A stretch of 64,000 bases of DNA from Haloarcula hispanica ATCC 33960 (GCF_000223905.1 NC_015948.1:1240001-1304000); one strand, 5' to 3'. Counted from the first letter of the stretch, positions 9,111 through 18,484 are shown. The notes: generated from the letters alone by a model not told the origin. Translations and numbers: made by a program.

Positions 9111-9858
9111 CGTCACCCACCCCCAGGAGGAGCCGTCGGAGTTCGTCGTCCGTTTCGAGCATCGTCGGCGGACCGACCCCGTGGACGGTCCCCTGATGGA
9201 GGGCGACGACGCGGTCGGCGTACTCGGTGACGATGTCCATGTCGTGCTCGATGGTGACCGTCGTGACGCCCTCGGCTCGGCCGACCTCGACGATGGTCTC
9301 GATGACGTACTCCTTCTCGCGGGTCGACACCCCGGAGGTCGGCTCGTCGAGCAGGAGGTAGTCCGGGTCGAGACCGAACGACATCGCTACGTCCAGTAGC
9401 TTCCGGTCGCCGTGGGGCAGTTCCTCGGCAATGGTATCGGCCGCGTCTTCGAGCCGGAACTTCGCAAGCAGTTCATCGACCTGTTTTTCGACCTCCTCGT
9501 GACCGTCGGCCATCGAGAAAAGGCTCCAGGTCTTGCCCTGTTCGGTCAGCACCACCGTCCGGAGGTTCTCCCGGACCGTCATCTCCTCGAACACCTTGAC
9601 GACCTGGAAGCTCCGGGCGATGCCGGCGTCGACGCGCCCGTTTGCCGACATGCCGGTGATGTCGTCGCCGTCGAGGACGATGGAGCCCTCGTCCGGCGAG
9701 AGAAAGCCGGTCAGCAGGTTGATGAACGTCGTCTTCCCGGCCCCGTTCGGGCCGACGATGAAGACGAGTTCGCCGTCCTCTTTCCCGAACTCAAGCGTGA
9801 TGTCGTCAGTCGCGACCAGTTCACCGAATGACTTCCGCAGATTGCGTGCTTCGAGCAT
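9103..9858 (-). CDS. livG: Branched-chain-type ABC transporter ATPase LivG
   Basis: First ATPase subunit of the Liv-type importer, 251 residues. It has Walker A IVGPNGAGKTTFINLLTGFL and the LivG-type loop GIARSFQVVKVFEEMTVREN. The signature region is modified: ELPHGDRKLLDVAMSFGLDP rather than LSGG, a common variation in the LivG group (LPYG/LPHG). Walker B is DYLLLDEPTSGVS, and the switch His is in TIEHDMDIV. It lies directly downstream of livM with a one-base gap. Confidence 0.92.
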   Translation of the reverse strand: MLEARNLRKSFGELVATDDITLEFGKEDGELVFIVGPNGAGKTTFINLLTGFLSPDEGSIVLDGDDITGMSANGRVDAGIARSFQVVKVFEEMTVRENLRTVVLTEQGKTWSLFSMADGHEEVEKQVDELLAKFRLEDAADTIAEELPHGDRKLLDVAMSFGLDPDYLLLDEPTSGVSTREKEYVIETIVEVGRAEGVTTVTIEHDMDIVTEYADRVVALHQGTVHGVGPPTMLETDDELRRLLLGVGDDE

Positions 9859-9859
9859 A

Positions 9860-11008
9860 TCAGTCGACTCCGAAGAGGATTATCCGCAGGCTGGTCAGCG
9901 ACTCGGCCACCTTCTGCTCTATCGATTGCACGGCGGTCCGGCCCCACGATGACAGGACGGAGGGTTCTCGACGCAGTTCATTGAGCCGCGTGTTGACGAT
10001 GCCGCCGGACCGGAGCGAGCCGACGATTCCCCGCGGGAAGCCGTACACCAGGATCAGGAGCACTACGCCCGTCAGGAAATCGTAGTACTGGGTCACGTCC
10101 TGCCCAACGTCCTGCAGGAAGACGAGGACGACACCGCCGATGAGCGGGCCGGCAAGCGTCCGGAACCCACCCAGAATCGCCATGAACAGGATGTCACCGG
10201 ACCGGAGGAAAAACAGCGTCCCCTCCGGACGGACGTACTGGCGGACGACGGCGTACAGCCCGCCCGCGACGCCGCCGTAGATGCCCGAGATGACGAACGC
10301 GGCCCAGACGTAGCGGCGGACCGGCAGGCCGATGAACCGCGCCCGGGTCCGTTCCTGCCCGATGGCGTCGAGGGCGTTTCGGAACGGCGACTGCGTGATG
10401 CGGTACATCACGAACAGGCCGATGAGGATGACGACCACTGTCAGGTAATACGTCAAGATCTGGTACACGTCGGGGCTAAACGCGGTCCCGAACAGGAGCG
10501 GCTGGTTCGCCGGCCCCGGCCGGATCGGGAGCCCGTCGCTCCCGCCGAGCGCGCTCTGGCCGAGCGCGATGGCGTACAGGAGCTGGCCGAAGGCCAGCGT
10601 CAGGAGGGCGAAGTACAGCCCGGTGTGTCGCAGGGATAGCACTCCGATGATGGCCGCCATCACCGTCGCGGCGGCGATGGCCCCGAGCAACAGCAGGCCG
10701 ACGCTCTGGACGCCGGCGTAGCGGGCCAGCACTGCGGTCGCGTACGCGCCGGTGCCGAAGAAGGCCGCGTGGCCGAACGACGTGAGCTTCGTGTGCCGAA
10801 GCAGGAGGTTCAGCCCGACCGCCGCGAAGCCGAACAGCAGGCCCTGATGGATGACGCTGAGCTGGAGGCTGTCGGAGAGGCCCGCGATGTCCGGGATGAC
10901 GAACAGGAACACGACCCCGATGACGAGGAAGGCCGCCTCCCGGCGGGTCACCTCGACCCCGAGGAAGCGATACGCTGGCGTCCCGTCACGGTCGACGCGC
11001 TCCGGCAT
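9860..11008 (-). CDS. livM: Branched-chain-type ABC transporter permease LivM
   Basis: Membrane channel subunit of the importer, 382 residues with about ten hydrophobic segments (for example AAFLVIGVVFLFVIPDIAGL near residue 25). It contains the family segment LTSFGHAAFFGTGAYATAVL, and GLYFALLTLAFGQLLYAIAL in the middle. GGFRTLAGPLIGGVVLVFLQD near residue 295 is the coupling region that contacts the ATPases. The ATG at 11008 overlaps the stop of livH by one base (TGATG). A C-terminal tail of about 60 residues follows the last membrane segment. Confidence 0.92.
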   Translation of the reverse strand: MPERVDRDGTPAYRFLGVEVTRREAAFLVIGVVFLFVIPDIAGLSDSLQLSVIHQGLLFGFAAVGLNLLLRHTKLTSFGHAAFFGTGAYATAVLARYAGVQSVGLLLLGAIAAATVMAAIIGVLSLRHTGLYFALLTLAFGQLLYAIALGQSALGGSDGLPIRPGPANQPLLFGTAFSPDVYQILTYYLTVVVILIGLFVMYRITQSPFRNALDAIGQERTRARFIGLPVRRYVWAAFVISGIYGGVAGGLYAVVRQYVRPEGTLFFLRSGDILFMAILGGFRTLAGPLIGGVVLVFLQDVGQDVTQYYDFLTGVVLLILVYGFPRGIVGSLRSGGIVNTRLNELRREPSVLSSWGRTAVQSIEQKVAESLTSLRIILFGVD

Positions 11009-11952
11009 CACGCTGTCTCACCCCACGTCCCGAACAGGCCCTCGGGCTTGACCAGCAGGATGAGCGCCATAATGGCGAACGGGGCGGCGATTTCGCCCGG
11101 CGGGTACAGCGTGATCATCCAGCTCCGGATGACACCGACCAGAAGCGCCCCGACGAACGCGCCACGGAGGCTGCCGAGGCCGCCGATGACGATGACGACG
11201 AAGGACAGTACCAGCGGATTGGTGCCCATTTCGAGCGTTGCCGACGTCGGCGGGACTGCCATCGCACCGGCGAAACCGGCGAGGAACGCACCGAGCGCGA
11301 ACACGAGCGTGAACACGCGGTCGGTGCTGACGCCGATGGCGGTCGCCATCTCGCGGTCGATGGCGGTCGCGCGGATGATACGGCCGGTTTTCGTGCGCTC
11401 GAAGAACCAGAACAGGCCGACGACGACGACCGACCCGACGAGGATGACGAACACGTTGTAAGTCGGGTAGTTCAGCCCGACGAGTTCGCTCGTCGGAATC
11501 GTGTTGATGGCGCTGTAGACGGCGTCGGTCCGTATCGAGCTGTCCCCCCAGATGACCTTCTTCACGTCGAGGAGTATGAGCAGGAGGGCGAAGGTCAGCA
11601 CCAGCTGGTACACCTGGTCGCGGTCGTAAATCTGGCGCAGGAACACTGCTTCGAAGAGGGTCCCGACGGGGAGGAGGATGGCTGCCGTCACCAGAACGGC
11701 TGCGAGGACCGCGAGAACGAACACGGCGGTACCGACGACGCCGCCACCCGGTGGGCCGACGATGCCGATGATAAACCCGAACACGCCGATGGCGGTGTAC
11801 GCGCCGATGGAGAACAACTCTCCGTGGGCCAGGTTCAGGACGTCCAGGATGCCCAGGATGACGGTCAGTCCTGAGGCGATCATGAACAGGATGAACCCGA
11901 ACTGGATGCCGTTGAGCGTCTGGACGAGCGCGGCTGTGGGTGTTACGGCCAT
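11008..11952 (-). CDS. livH: Branched-chain-type ABC transporter permease LivH
   Basis: Second membrane channel subunit, 314 residues. The start LVQTLNGIQFGFILFMIASGL and LNLAHGELFSIGAYTAIGV are hallmarks of LivH. IGGLGSLRGAFVGALLVGVI near residue 255 is the conserved coupling loop. An internal TGRIIRATAIDREMATAIGV matches the family segment between the membrane helices. It begins 9 bases after the end of the binding-protein gene, so the whole set from 13311 down to 8373 reads as one operon. Confidence 0.92.
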   Translation of the reverse strand: MAVTPTAALVQTLNGIQFGFILFMIASGLTVILGILDVLNLAHGELFSIGAYTAIGVFGFIIGIVGPPGGGVVGTAVFVLAVLAAVLVTAAILLPVGTLFEAVFLRQIYDRDQVYQLVLTFALLLILLDVKKVIWGDSSIRTDAVYSAINTIPTSELVGLNYPTYNVFVILVGSVVVVGLFWFFERTKTGRIIRATAIDREMATAIGVSTDRVFTLVFALGAFLAGFAGAMAVPPTSATLEMGTNPLVLSFVVIVIGGLGSLRGAFVGALLVGVIRSWMITLYPPGEIAAPFAIMALILLVKPEGLFGTWGETA

Positions 11953-11961
11953 GGCTCGGTA

Positions 11962-13311
11962 TCAGGCGCTCCAGCTATCCAGCCAGTCGCTGCCGGTGAC
12001 GCCCGGCGGCGGCGCGGTCTCGGTCGCCGCGTAGGTGTTCACGTCGTCGAGCCTGGCCGCGCCGAGGTCGTCGTCGTACACCATCTGCCCGGCGAAGGAG
12101 TTCGACGCTCCCTGGTGGTCCTCGGCGATGTTGTGGTAGCCGGCCGGCGTGAAGAAGCCGTGGCCCTCCAGGACCTGCGCGATCTGCTCCTGGCTGGGGT
12201 AGGTCCCCAGCAGGTCGATGGCCTTCTCGGTGGCCGTCGCCCAAGCGGTGACCGCGCCGTAGCCGCTCATGTAGTGTGCGGTCGGGACGGTCACGCCCTC
12301 CTGCTGTGTCGCGGCGTCGAACAACTCGCGGCCGGGCTGCCAGTTACCGAGCGCCGGCAGGCCCCAGTAGTAGTTGCGCGACCCGGAGTAGATGTCCGTC
12401 CCGGCCAGTGCATCGCCCGGCACGTCGCCGGCCGCGCTGTACAGCGTCGTGCCGAACACCGTCGTGTTCTCGAACATGTCGTTGGCGTTCGCTTGTCGCA
12501 CGAATGTCGTCACGTCGCCGCCCCACAGGCTGGAGAAGGTCACGTCCGGCTCCTCGTTGTTGATCGAGGTGATGTGGTTCGACATGTCGCTGGCTCCGAG
12601 TTCCGGGAACCCCTCGTAGACGATTTCGGCGTCCGTGAGTTTCTGGATTGCCTGCGTGAACACCCGCATCTCGTCCTCGCCGAAGGAGTAGCTGGGGTTG
12701 ACCCCGGCGACGGTCGAGATGTTGTCCGCACCGATGCGCTCGACGGCCTCGCGGGCCATCGTCACCACCTCCATGATGTCGTAGTTCTGGAAACGGAAGG
12801 AGTAGGTCGGGTCAGGGACGGTCTCCTCGTAGAGCGTCGTCACCGTCCCGTCGGTGCTGACGTTGATGATCTCGTTTTTCTCGACTTCGGGGGCGATCTG
12901 GCTGTGCGTGCCGCTGGAAATCGGGCCGAACGTGACCTCTTTTCCCTCCTCGATGAACTGGTTGTAGCTGTCGAGCGGGTTCGACCCCTCGTTGACGACG
13001 TCCAGTTCGATTTCGCGTTGTCCACCGACACCGCCCGCTTCGTTGATGCGCTGGACGGCGAGTTCGGCCCCGCGCTGGGCCTGAATCCCGAGTACGCCCG
13101 GTGCGCCACGCGTGAACGTCAACAACCCGGCCTGTATCGGTTCGTCGGAAATCTCACCGCCGGACTGCCCGCCCTGGTCCGCTGTTTCACCGTCGCTCAG
13201 CAGCGTCGAGCAGCCAGCGAGTGCTGCGGCGACGGCCGAGCCGCCGACGGCGGAGAGCAGTTGTCGCCTGCCGATGCCACCAGTGTCATGGTCCGTTGTC
13301 GTTTGTTCCAT
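11962..13311 (-). CDS. Substrate-binding lipoprotein of the Liv-type ABC importer
   Basis: Extracellular ligand-binding subunit (type 1 periplasmic-binding fold, Peripla_BP_6), 449 residues. The N-terminus has a twin-arginine motif GRRQLLS and a lipobox LAGC with Cys34, so it is exported folded by Tat and lipid-anchored, as is usual in haloarchaea. The fold starts with IQAGLLTFTRGAPGVLGIQA and includes EKNEIINVSTDGTVTTLY. First gene of the importer operon. The operon faces an SDR dehydrogenase and an acyl-CoA synthetase, suggesting that the ligand may be a carboxylic acid rather than an amino acid. That is inference. Confidence 0.9.
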   Translation of the reverse strand: MEQTTTDHDTGGIGRRQLLSAVGGSAVAAALAGCSTLLSDGETADQGGQSGGEISDEPIQAGLLTFTRGAPGVLGIQAQRGAELAVQRINEAGGVGGQREIELDVVNEGSNPLDSYNQFIEEGKEVTFGPISSGTHSQIAPEVEKNEIINVSTDGTVTTLYEETVPDPTYSFRFQNYDIMEVVTMAREAVERIGADNISTVAGVNPSYSFGEDEMRVFTQAIQKLTDAEIVYEGFPELGASDMSNHITSINNEEPDVTFSSLWGGDVTTFVRQANANDMFENTTVFGTTLYSAAGDVPGDALAGTDIYSGSRNYYWGLPALGNWQPGRELFDAATQQEGVTVPTAHYMSGYGAVTAWATATEKAIDLLGTYPSQEQIAQVLEGHGFFTPAGYHNIAEDHQGASNSFAGQMVYDDDLGAARLDDVNTYAATETAPPPGVTGSDWLDSWSA

Positions 13312-13420
13312 AGGTGTGTCCCAATACGCCCCGGATGAGTCCGGGATGTCTGGTCACGCGGTGTGTGCCACGCTCACAGGGATGACTGATTCTTCCGACG
13401 TAACCCCCGAATAACGGGAG

Positions 13421-13434
13421 GTTTACACGTAAAC
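13421..13434. promoter_or_regulatory. Inverted repeat between Liv operon and SDR gene
   Basis: GTTTAC-AC-GTAAAC, a 14-base inverted repeat with 6-base arms and a 2-base centre. It lies in the 245-base divergent gap, about 110 bases before each start. The symmetry suits a dimeric regulator acting on both units. No regulator gene is adjacent. Confidence 0.4.
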
Positions 13435-13556
13435 CACGTCGTCGGTGAGACAGCGGAGCAGCGTTCTCGCGCCGGGCTGTGACAGCACCACACGGTCAGT
13501 CGGGTATACATGTCAACCCGCCCCTATTCGGACATGTCTAGAGAACGTGTGACTGA

Positions 13557-14426
13557 ATGGCATCCAGCACCTCTCACGAACGGCTCGAAGTCGAGCCCAT
13601 CGACGAGTCCTCGATACTGTTCGTCGACGACGACCACTACACGAGCGACACTGTCTGTCTGGTGACCGGCGGCGGATCGGGCATCGGCCGGGCGACAGCG
13701 CTGGCGATGGCCGCCAACGGGGTGACTGCCGTCGCCACGGATATCGACGAAGACGGTCTCGCTGAGGTCGCGGACACGGCGGCGGACCTCGACCTTGATG
13801 GGGCCGTCGAGACCGTGGCCGGCGACCTCGCGAACGACGCGGATATCGAGTCCATCGTCGAGACCGCGGCCTCCCACGGCACCGTACGGTATCTCGCGAA
13901 CATCGCCGGCCTCCAGCACATCGACGCCATCGAGGACTTCCCGATGGAGACGTACGACCAGATGCACGACGTAATGCTTCGCGCGCCGCTCGCGCTGTCG
14001 AAGCGCGTCATCCCTCACATCCGCGGGACTGACGACGGCGTAGGTGCCATCGGGAACATGGCATCGGTCCACGGCCATTACGTTACCTCGGATAAGGTGG
14101 CCTACAACGTCTCGAAGTTCGGCCTGCGGGGACTGACACAGTCTATCGCCGCGGAAGGCGGTGACGGGCTCCGTGGGTTCTCTATCAGTACCGGCTACGT
14201 CAAGACGCCGCTGGTGGTCGACCAGATTCCCGACACCGCCGAGCAACGTGGCATCAGCGTCGACGAGGTCATCGACGACGTGATGCTGGGCCAGGCGCGG
14301 GTCAAAGAGATGATGGACCCCATTGACGTGGCGAACCTCTTCGTGTTCGGGCTCTCGACACACGCCGACCATCTCAACGGCGGGGACCTGCTGTTCGACG
14401 GCGGCATGACAACGACCTACGAGTGA
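13557..14426 (+). CDS. SDR dehydrogenase, 3-hydroxybutyrate-dehydrogenase-like
   Basis: An NAD(P)-dependent short-chain dehydrogenase of 289 residues. The cofactor loop is VTGGGSGIGRATALAMA (residue 38 on), and Asp in VATDIDEDG suggests NAD preference. The segment NIAGLQHIDAIEDFP, the SVHGHYVTSDKVAYNVSKFG catalytic stretch (Ser, Tyr, Lys) and the end LNGGDLLFDGG resemble D-3-hydroxybutyrate dehydrogenases. The first 30 residues are an extension not needed for the fold. It is followed 143 bases later by an acyl-CoA synthetase on the same strand and is divergent from the Liv importer. Hydroxy-acid oxidation is likely; the exact substrate is open. Confidence 0.82.
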   Translation: MASSTSHERLEVEPIDESSILFVDDDHYTSDTVCLVTGGGSGIGRATALAMAANGVTAVATDIDEDGLAEVADTAADLDLDGAVETVAGDLANDADIESIVETAASHGTVRYLANIAGLQHIDAIEDFPMETYDQMHDVMLRAPLALSKRVIPHIRGTDDGVGAIGNMASVHGHYVTSDKVAYNVSKFGLRGLTQSIAAEGGDGLRGFSISTGYVKTPLVVDQIPDTAEQRGISVDEVIDDVMLGQARVKEMMDPIDVANLFVFGLSTHADHLNGGDLLFDGGMTTTYE

Positions 14427-14569
14427 GACAGTGGTGTGTGGACATGCACTGTCCCTGCGCCACACACAAGCGACGCGGAGTCGGGCTACCCCGACCGACC
14501 AACGGACGCACGGGGCAGCGGCGGTACGAGTTTATACCAGACGGCCAAACACTACGGAATACTGACGCT

Positions 14570-16591
14570 ATGAGCGAACAAGACCACGTAGACTCCATCG
14601 TCCACGAACCGAGCCACGCGTTCGTCGAGTCGACGAACGTCTGGGAGTTCATGCAGGAATACGACATCGACAACTACGACGAACTCATCGAGCGAACGAC
14701 CACGGACCTGCCAGAGGAACCAGAATCCGGCGTCGAGTGGTTCTGGGACCTGCTCCCGGAGTACCTCGACATCGAGTTCTTCGACGCGTACGACGAAGTC
14801 CGAGACGATAGTGAGGGACCACAGTTCACCGACTGGTACCCCGGCGGGACCATCAACGCCGCCCACAACGTTCTAGACCGCCACGCTGCGCGGGACAGCC
14901 CGACTCGAAACACAGTCGCGCTCATCTGGGAGGGTGAACCCGGCGACGTTCGGGAGGTCACGTACCACGAACTGAACCGGCAGGCCAGCAAGGTGGCGAA
15001 CTACCTGGAATCCGTCGGCGTCGGCACCGGCGACACTGTCGGCCTGTACATGCCGATGGTCCCCGAGGTGGCGTCGATACTGTACGGCTGTCTCAAGGTC
15101 GGCGCGATCGCCGTGCCGATCTTCTCCGGGTTCGGCGTTGACGCGACGGCGACCCGCATCGCCGATGCCGAGTGCTCCGTCCTGTTCACTGGTGACGGCT
15201 TCTATCGCCGGGGCTCCGGTGTCCACCTCAAGGAAAGCGCCGACGAGGCCATCAAGCAGGCCGGCGAGGAACTCGGGACGACACCGGTCGAACACACTGT
15301 CGTCTATGACCGCCTCGGTATCGCGGACGACCCCGACGAGACGATTCGCTGGACCCGCCGCGACGAGTGGTGGGACGAAGCGATAGAGACCGCCAACGAC
15401 GAGTACGCGGCGAAGGAACTCCCGAGCAACCAGGAGTCGATGCTGCTGTACTCCTCCGGGACGACCGGGAAACCGAAGGGCATCGTCCACACGCACGCCG
15501 GCGCACTCATGCAGGCGGCCAAGGAGATCTACTTCGGGTTCGACCACAAGCCGAGCGACCGCTTCTTCTGGGTGAGCGACATCGGCTGGATGATGGGTCC
15601 GTGGACGCTGCTGGGGAACCACGCCTTCGGCGGCACCGTCTTCATGTACGAGGGCGCGCCGGACCACCCCGAACCAGACCGTTTCTGGGAGATGATCGAC
15701 CGCCACGACCTCACCACGTTCGGCGTCTCGCCGACCGCAATACGGGCACTCCGAAAGAAAGGGGACGAGTGGCTGGAGGGCCACGACCTCTCCAGCCTCC
15801 GGTTGCTGGGCTCGACCGGCGAACCCTGGGACCCCGAGAGCTGGCAGTGGTTCCACGAGCACGTCGGCAACGAGGACTGCCCAATCATCAATATCTCCGG
15901 CGGAACCGAGATCATGGGCTGTTTCCTCATGCCGATGCCGATTCAATCGCTCAAACCCTGCACACTCGGCGGTCCGGGACTGGGGATGGACATCGACATC
16001 GTTGATTCCGATGGCGAATCGATAGCCGACACCCACGAGCGCGGCTATCTGGTCGCCAGGGACTCTTGCCCGTCGATGACCCGGTCGCTCTGGTCGGGCG
16101 ACGACCGCTACCTGCATGAGTACTGGTCGACCTGGGACGACGTCTGGGACCACGGCGACTGGGCGCAGAAAGACGAGGACGGCCTCTGGTTCCTCCACGG
16201 CCGATCGGACGACGTGCTCAACGTCGCCGGGCGGAAGGTCGGGCCGGCGGAGGTCGAGGGTGCGGCTATGGAACACGACGCCGTCAATCAGGCCGCCGCC
16301 GTCGGTGCGCCGGACGACACCACCGGCACTGCCGTCGTCCTCTACGCCGTGCTGGAACCCGGCTACGAACCCGACGACGACCTCCGGGACGACATCCGCG
16401 CCGCCGTCGGCGAGGAACTCGGCAAGCCGTTCCGGCCCCGAGAAGTACTGTTCGTCGATGAGTTCCCCAAGACCCAGAGCGGGAAAATAATCCGCCGGGC
16501 AATCGCCGGCGTCTACCGCGGCGAGGACCTGGGCGACATGTCCAGCATCGAGAACCCGGACGCACTGGACGAGGTCCGCGAGGCGTCGTAG
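14570..16591 (+). CDS. Acyl-CoA synthetase (acetyl-CoA synthetase-like, AMP-forming)
   Basis: Activates a carboxylic acid to its CoA thioester with ATP through an acyl-AMP, 673 residues. It has the phosphate loop LLYSSGTTGKPKGIVHTH and the motif NISGGTEIMGCF. The hinge region is LHGRSDDVLNVAGRKVGPAE, and the C-terminal catalytic lysine lies in FPKTQSGKIIRRAI. An acetyl-CoA-synthetase-type N-terminal region is present (WFWDLLPEY onward). A TATA-like TTTATA at 14531-14536 fits the ATG at 14570. It ends directly against the MFS gene with no spacer. Together with the SDR and importer, it suggests catabolism of an imported acid; the acyl chain is not known. Confidence 0.87.
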   Translation: MSEQDHVDSIVHEPSHAFVESTNVWEFMQEYDIDNYDELIERTTTDLPEEPESGVEWFWDLLPEYLDIEFFDAYDEVRDDSEGPQFTDWYPGGTINAAHNVLDRHAARDSPTRNTVALIWEGEPGDVREVTYHELNRQASKVANYLESVGVGTGDTVGLYMPMVPEVASILYGCLKVGAIAVPIFSGFGVDATATRIADAECSVLFTGDGFYRRGSGVHLKESADEAIKQAGEELGTTPVEHTVVYDRLGIADDPDETIRWTRRDEWWDEAIETANDEYAAKELPSNQESMLLYSSGTTGKPKGIVHTHAGALMQAAKEIYFGFDHKPSDRFFWVSDIGWMMGPWTLLGNHAFGGTVFMYEGAPDHPEPDRFWEMIDRHDLTTFGVSPTAIRALRKKGDEWLEGHDLSSLRLLGSTGEPWDPESWQWFHEHVGNEDCPIINISGGTEIMGCFLMPMPIQSLKPCTLGGPGLGMDIDIVDSDGESIADTHERGYLVARDSCPSMTRSLWSGDDRYLHEYWSTWDDVWDHGDWAQKDEDGLWFLHGRSDDVLNVAGRKVGPAEVEGAAMEHDAVNQAAAVGAPDDTTGTAVVLYAVLEPGYEPDDDLRDDIRAAVGEELGKPFRPREVLFVDEFPKTQSGKIIRRAIAGVYRGEDLGDMSSIENPDALDEVREAS

Positions 16592-17782
16592 TCAGCCCCC
16601 GACGGCGTCCTCGGCCGGCTTCTCCAGCCGGAGTAATCCAGGGAGCGCGAGCACCGCGAGGACGACTTCTGTCCCGCCGGCGACAAAGAACGCGACTGCG
16701 TAGCCGAAGGCTCCCGCGACGGTACCGCCGATGAGGATGCCGGCGAGGAAGCCGACGCTACCGAAGATGTTGAACCCGGCCATAGCGGTCCCGCGCTCCG
16801 TCTCGCCGGCGAGGTCCGAAACGAGCGCCATTGTCGCCGGAGCCATCAGTGCGCCGATGACACCGGTCAGTACCATCCCCGCACCGGCGATGGTCACCGT
16901 CGGCGCTTGCCCGACGCCGATAACGGTGAGCCCGTACAGTACCGATCCGGCGACGATGGGTGCGGTTCGACCGATGCGGTCCGAGAGCACGCCGAAGGGG
17001 TACTGCAGGAGGGCGAACGGCGCGAAAAACAGCGCCAGCATGACGCCGGTTTCGCCGGGTCCCAGTTGGAACGTCTCCCTGAAGTACAGGGTTCCGACAA
17101 GCGCGAAAAACCCCGCGGTGAGCCGGTCGATGAACCCGAAGGCGTACGGCACGCCGAGGGTCGGTCGCTGTTTGAGCCCGGACACGGTCGCAGCCAGGCC
17201 CGACCGCCCGTCCGACGGTGCGCGGTCGGTCACGAGCAGGGCGGCCACTGCGACGACGAGCGACAGCACGCTCGCCACGTACAGCGGGAGCGTGGTCTGG
17301 ATTTCGTACAGTTGGCCGCCCAGTGGCGCACCGAGCGCCGTTCCACTGCCGATAGCGATGCCTGCCGCCCCCATGTTCTTGCCGTGGCCGCCGCCGAGAT
17401 CCATCAGCATCGTCATCGCCAGCGAGAACGCCGCGATGGTGGCTCCGCCCTGAAGCGCTCGCAGGACCAGTACGCCGGCAAACGGGAGCGAGACAGCGCC
17501 GGGGAGCCACGCGATGAGGGCGTACAGCACTGCGCTGGCGCCCGCCCCGCCGATGATGAACGGCGTGCGCCGTCCGGTGGCGTCGCTGAGCACGCCCCAT
17601 ACGCCAGCGAAGACGACGAAAGACCCGAACTCAGCGGCCAGGAACCACATGCTGGCGTTCAGGTCCGTCGTCGCACCCAGCGACCGGACGAGCCTGTCGA
17701 CACCCGGATACAGCAAGACCTGCGCCAGTAAAACGGCGAAGATAACGCCCGCGAGAACGCCCCGGTCTGTGCGGTCCGTCAC
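16592..17782 (-). CDS. MFS transporter
   Basis: A 12-helix major facilitator carrier, 396 residues. The A-motif region appears as GVLSDATGRRTPFIIGGAGA (residue 63 on) and again in the second half as GVLSDRIGRTAPIVAGSVLY, showing the two-fold repeat. Drug or metabolite export are both possible, and the substrate cannot be told. The GTG at 17782 (MTDRTDRG) was chosen because a TATA-like element at 17806-17813 lies 27 bases upstream; a TTG two codons earlier is the alternative. It is convergent with the acyl-CoA synthetase, and the two stop codons touch. Confidence 0.85.
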   Translation of the reverse strand: MTDRTDRGVLAGVIFAVLLAQVLLYPGVDRLVRSLGATTDLNASMWFLAAEFGSFVVFAGVWGVLSDATGRRTPFIIGGAGASAVLYALIAWLPGAVSLPFAGVLVLRALQGGATIAAFSLAMTMLMDLGGGHGKNMGAAGIAIGSGTALGAPLGGQLYEIQTTLPLYVASVLSLVVAVAALLVTDRAPSDGRSGLAATVSGLKQRPTLGVPYAFGFIDRLTAGFFALVGTLYFRETFQLGPGETGVMLALFFAPFALLQYPFGVLSDRIGRTAPIVAGSVLYGLTVIGVGQAPTVTIAGAGMVLTGVIGALMAPATMALVSDLAGETERGTAMAGFNIFGSVGFLAGILIGGTVAGAFGYAVAFFVAGGTEVVLAVLALPGLLRLEKPAEDAVGG

Positions 17783-17902
17783 AGACAACGGATACAGCGA
17801 GCCGAGAAAAATAGATGTCGACCCGAATACGTGACGCTAATCGTAGGATTCCACAACTATCTACCACAGAACGTCGCAGCCGCTAACTCGGGCCAAACCG
17901 CC

Positions 17903-18016
17903 TTACTCAGCGCTATGCGGCGGAACGAACCCGCAGTTCGAACAGCCGTTGTGCTTCGTCGTCTGGTAGCTCAATTCCGCCCCGCAGTTCGGACAGTTGT
18001 ACTGGTCTGAACTCAT
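17903..18016 (-). CDS. Small zinc-ribbon protein (37 residues)
   Basis: A very short gene read from an ATG at 18016. The product has two CPxCG-type knuckles, CPNCGAEL and CSNCGFV, 16 residues apart, the spacing of a zinc ribbon. Such tiny two-knuckle proteins are common in haloarchaea and mostly uncharacterised. Good haloarchaeal codon use and the paired cysteines support a real gene despite its length. It may bind nucleic acid or a partner protein; nothing nearby decides this. Confidence 0.7.
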   Translation of the reverse strand: MSSDQYNCPNCGAELSYQTTKHNGCSNCGFVPPHSAE

Positions 18017-18484
18017 TCACCTACTCGTATTGTTCGACAGTACCTAAACCTTTTCTCGACAATCGTCTATAACGTTTTTTCGGCCGCGTTACGGGACGTA
18101 GCGAGGCTTAGACTGCAATCAACCGGCTTGTGGGACGGATAATTGCATCGTTCAGAAAGGATGAACAAGGGTCTAAAACGGGTATTGGTCGCCGCCTGTA
18201 GCCGTTGCCGCGCACATAACGGCAGCCGTGTCCACTCTGTGCGTTCGACCACACCGGGTTCGGGATTGCTGCCGGCGCGGAATACATCGACTCCTGTCGA
18301 AGTGTTAGAGTGACAATATTCAGTGCTGATAGGGGCTTCTGTGCTCCGGGGGTCAGCTACCGGCGACCACTCGTCTCGGTCGACAGGCGGATTCGGCCGT
18401 GTATTTACTGTTTGTCGTGGCGAACGTCGCTACTGAGACAGCAAGAGAAACAGCGATACGGAACCGGCGTCGTTCCGTGGCCGT
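18017..18484. other. Gene-free stretch of 468 bases
   Basis: Lies between the starts of the zinc-ribbon gene (reading left) and the end of the PAPS-reductase-like gene. Short open frames exist on both strands, but none has a recognisable product or convincing codon use. I see no tRNA fold, no clear repeat and no long palindrome. A TTTTTT run near 18074 could be part of the promoter of the small zinc-ribbon gene region. Confidence 0.5.

Noticed and set aside
12115-13338. Long plus-strand frame opposite the substrate-binding lipoprotein
   Set aside because: Shadow of a strong coding region; the product is rich in Arg, Val and His without a known motif.
18067-18252. A 61-codon open frame in the 468-base gap
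   Set aside because: No recognisable sequence, poor codon bias and no promoter-like element.
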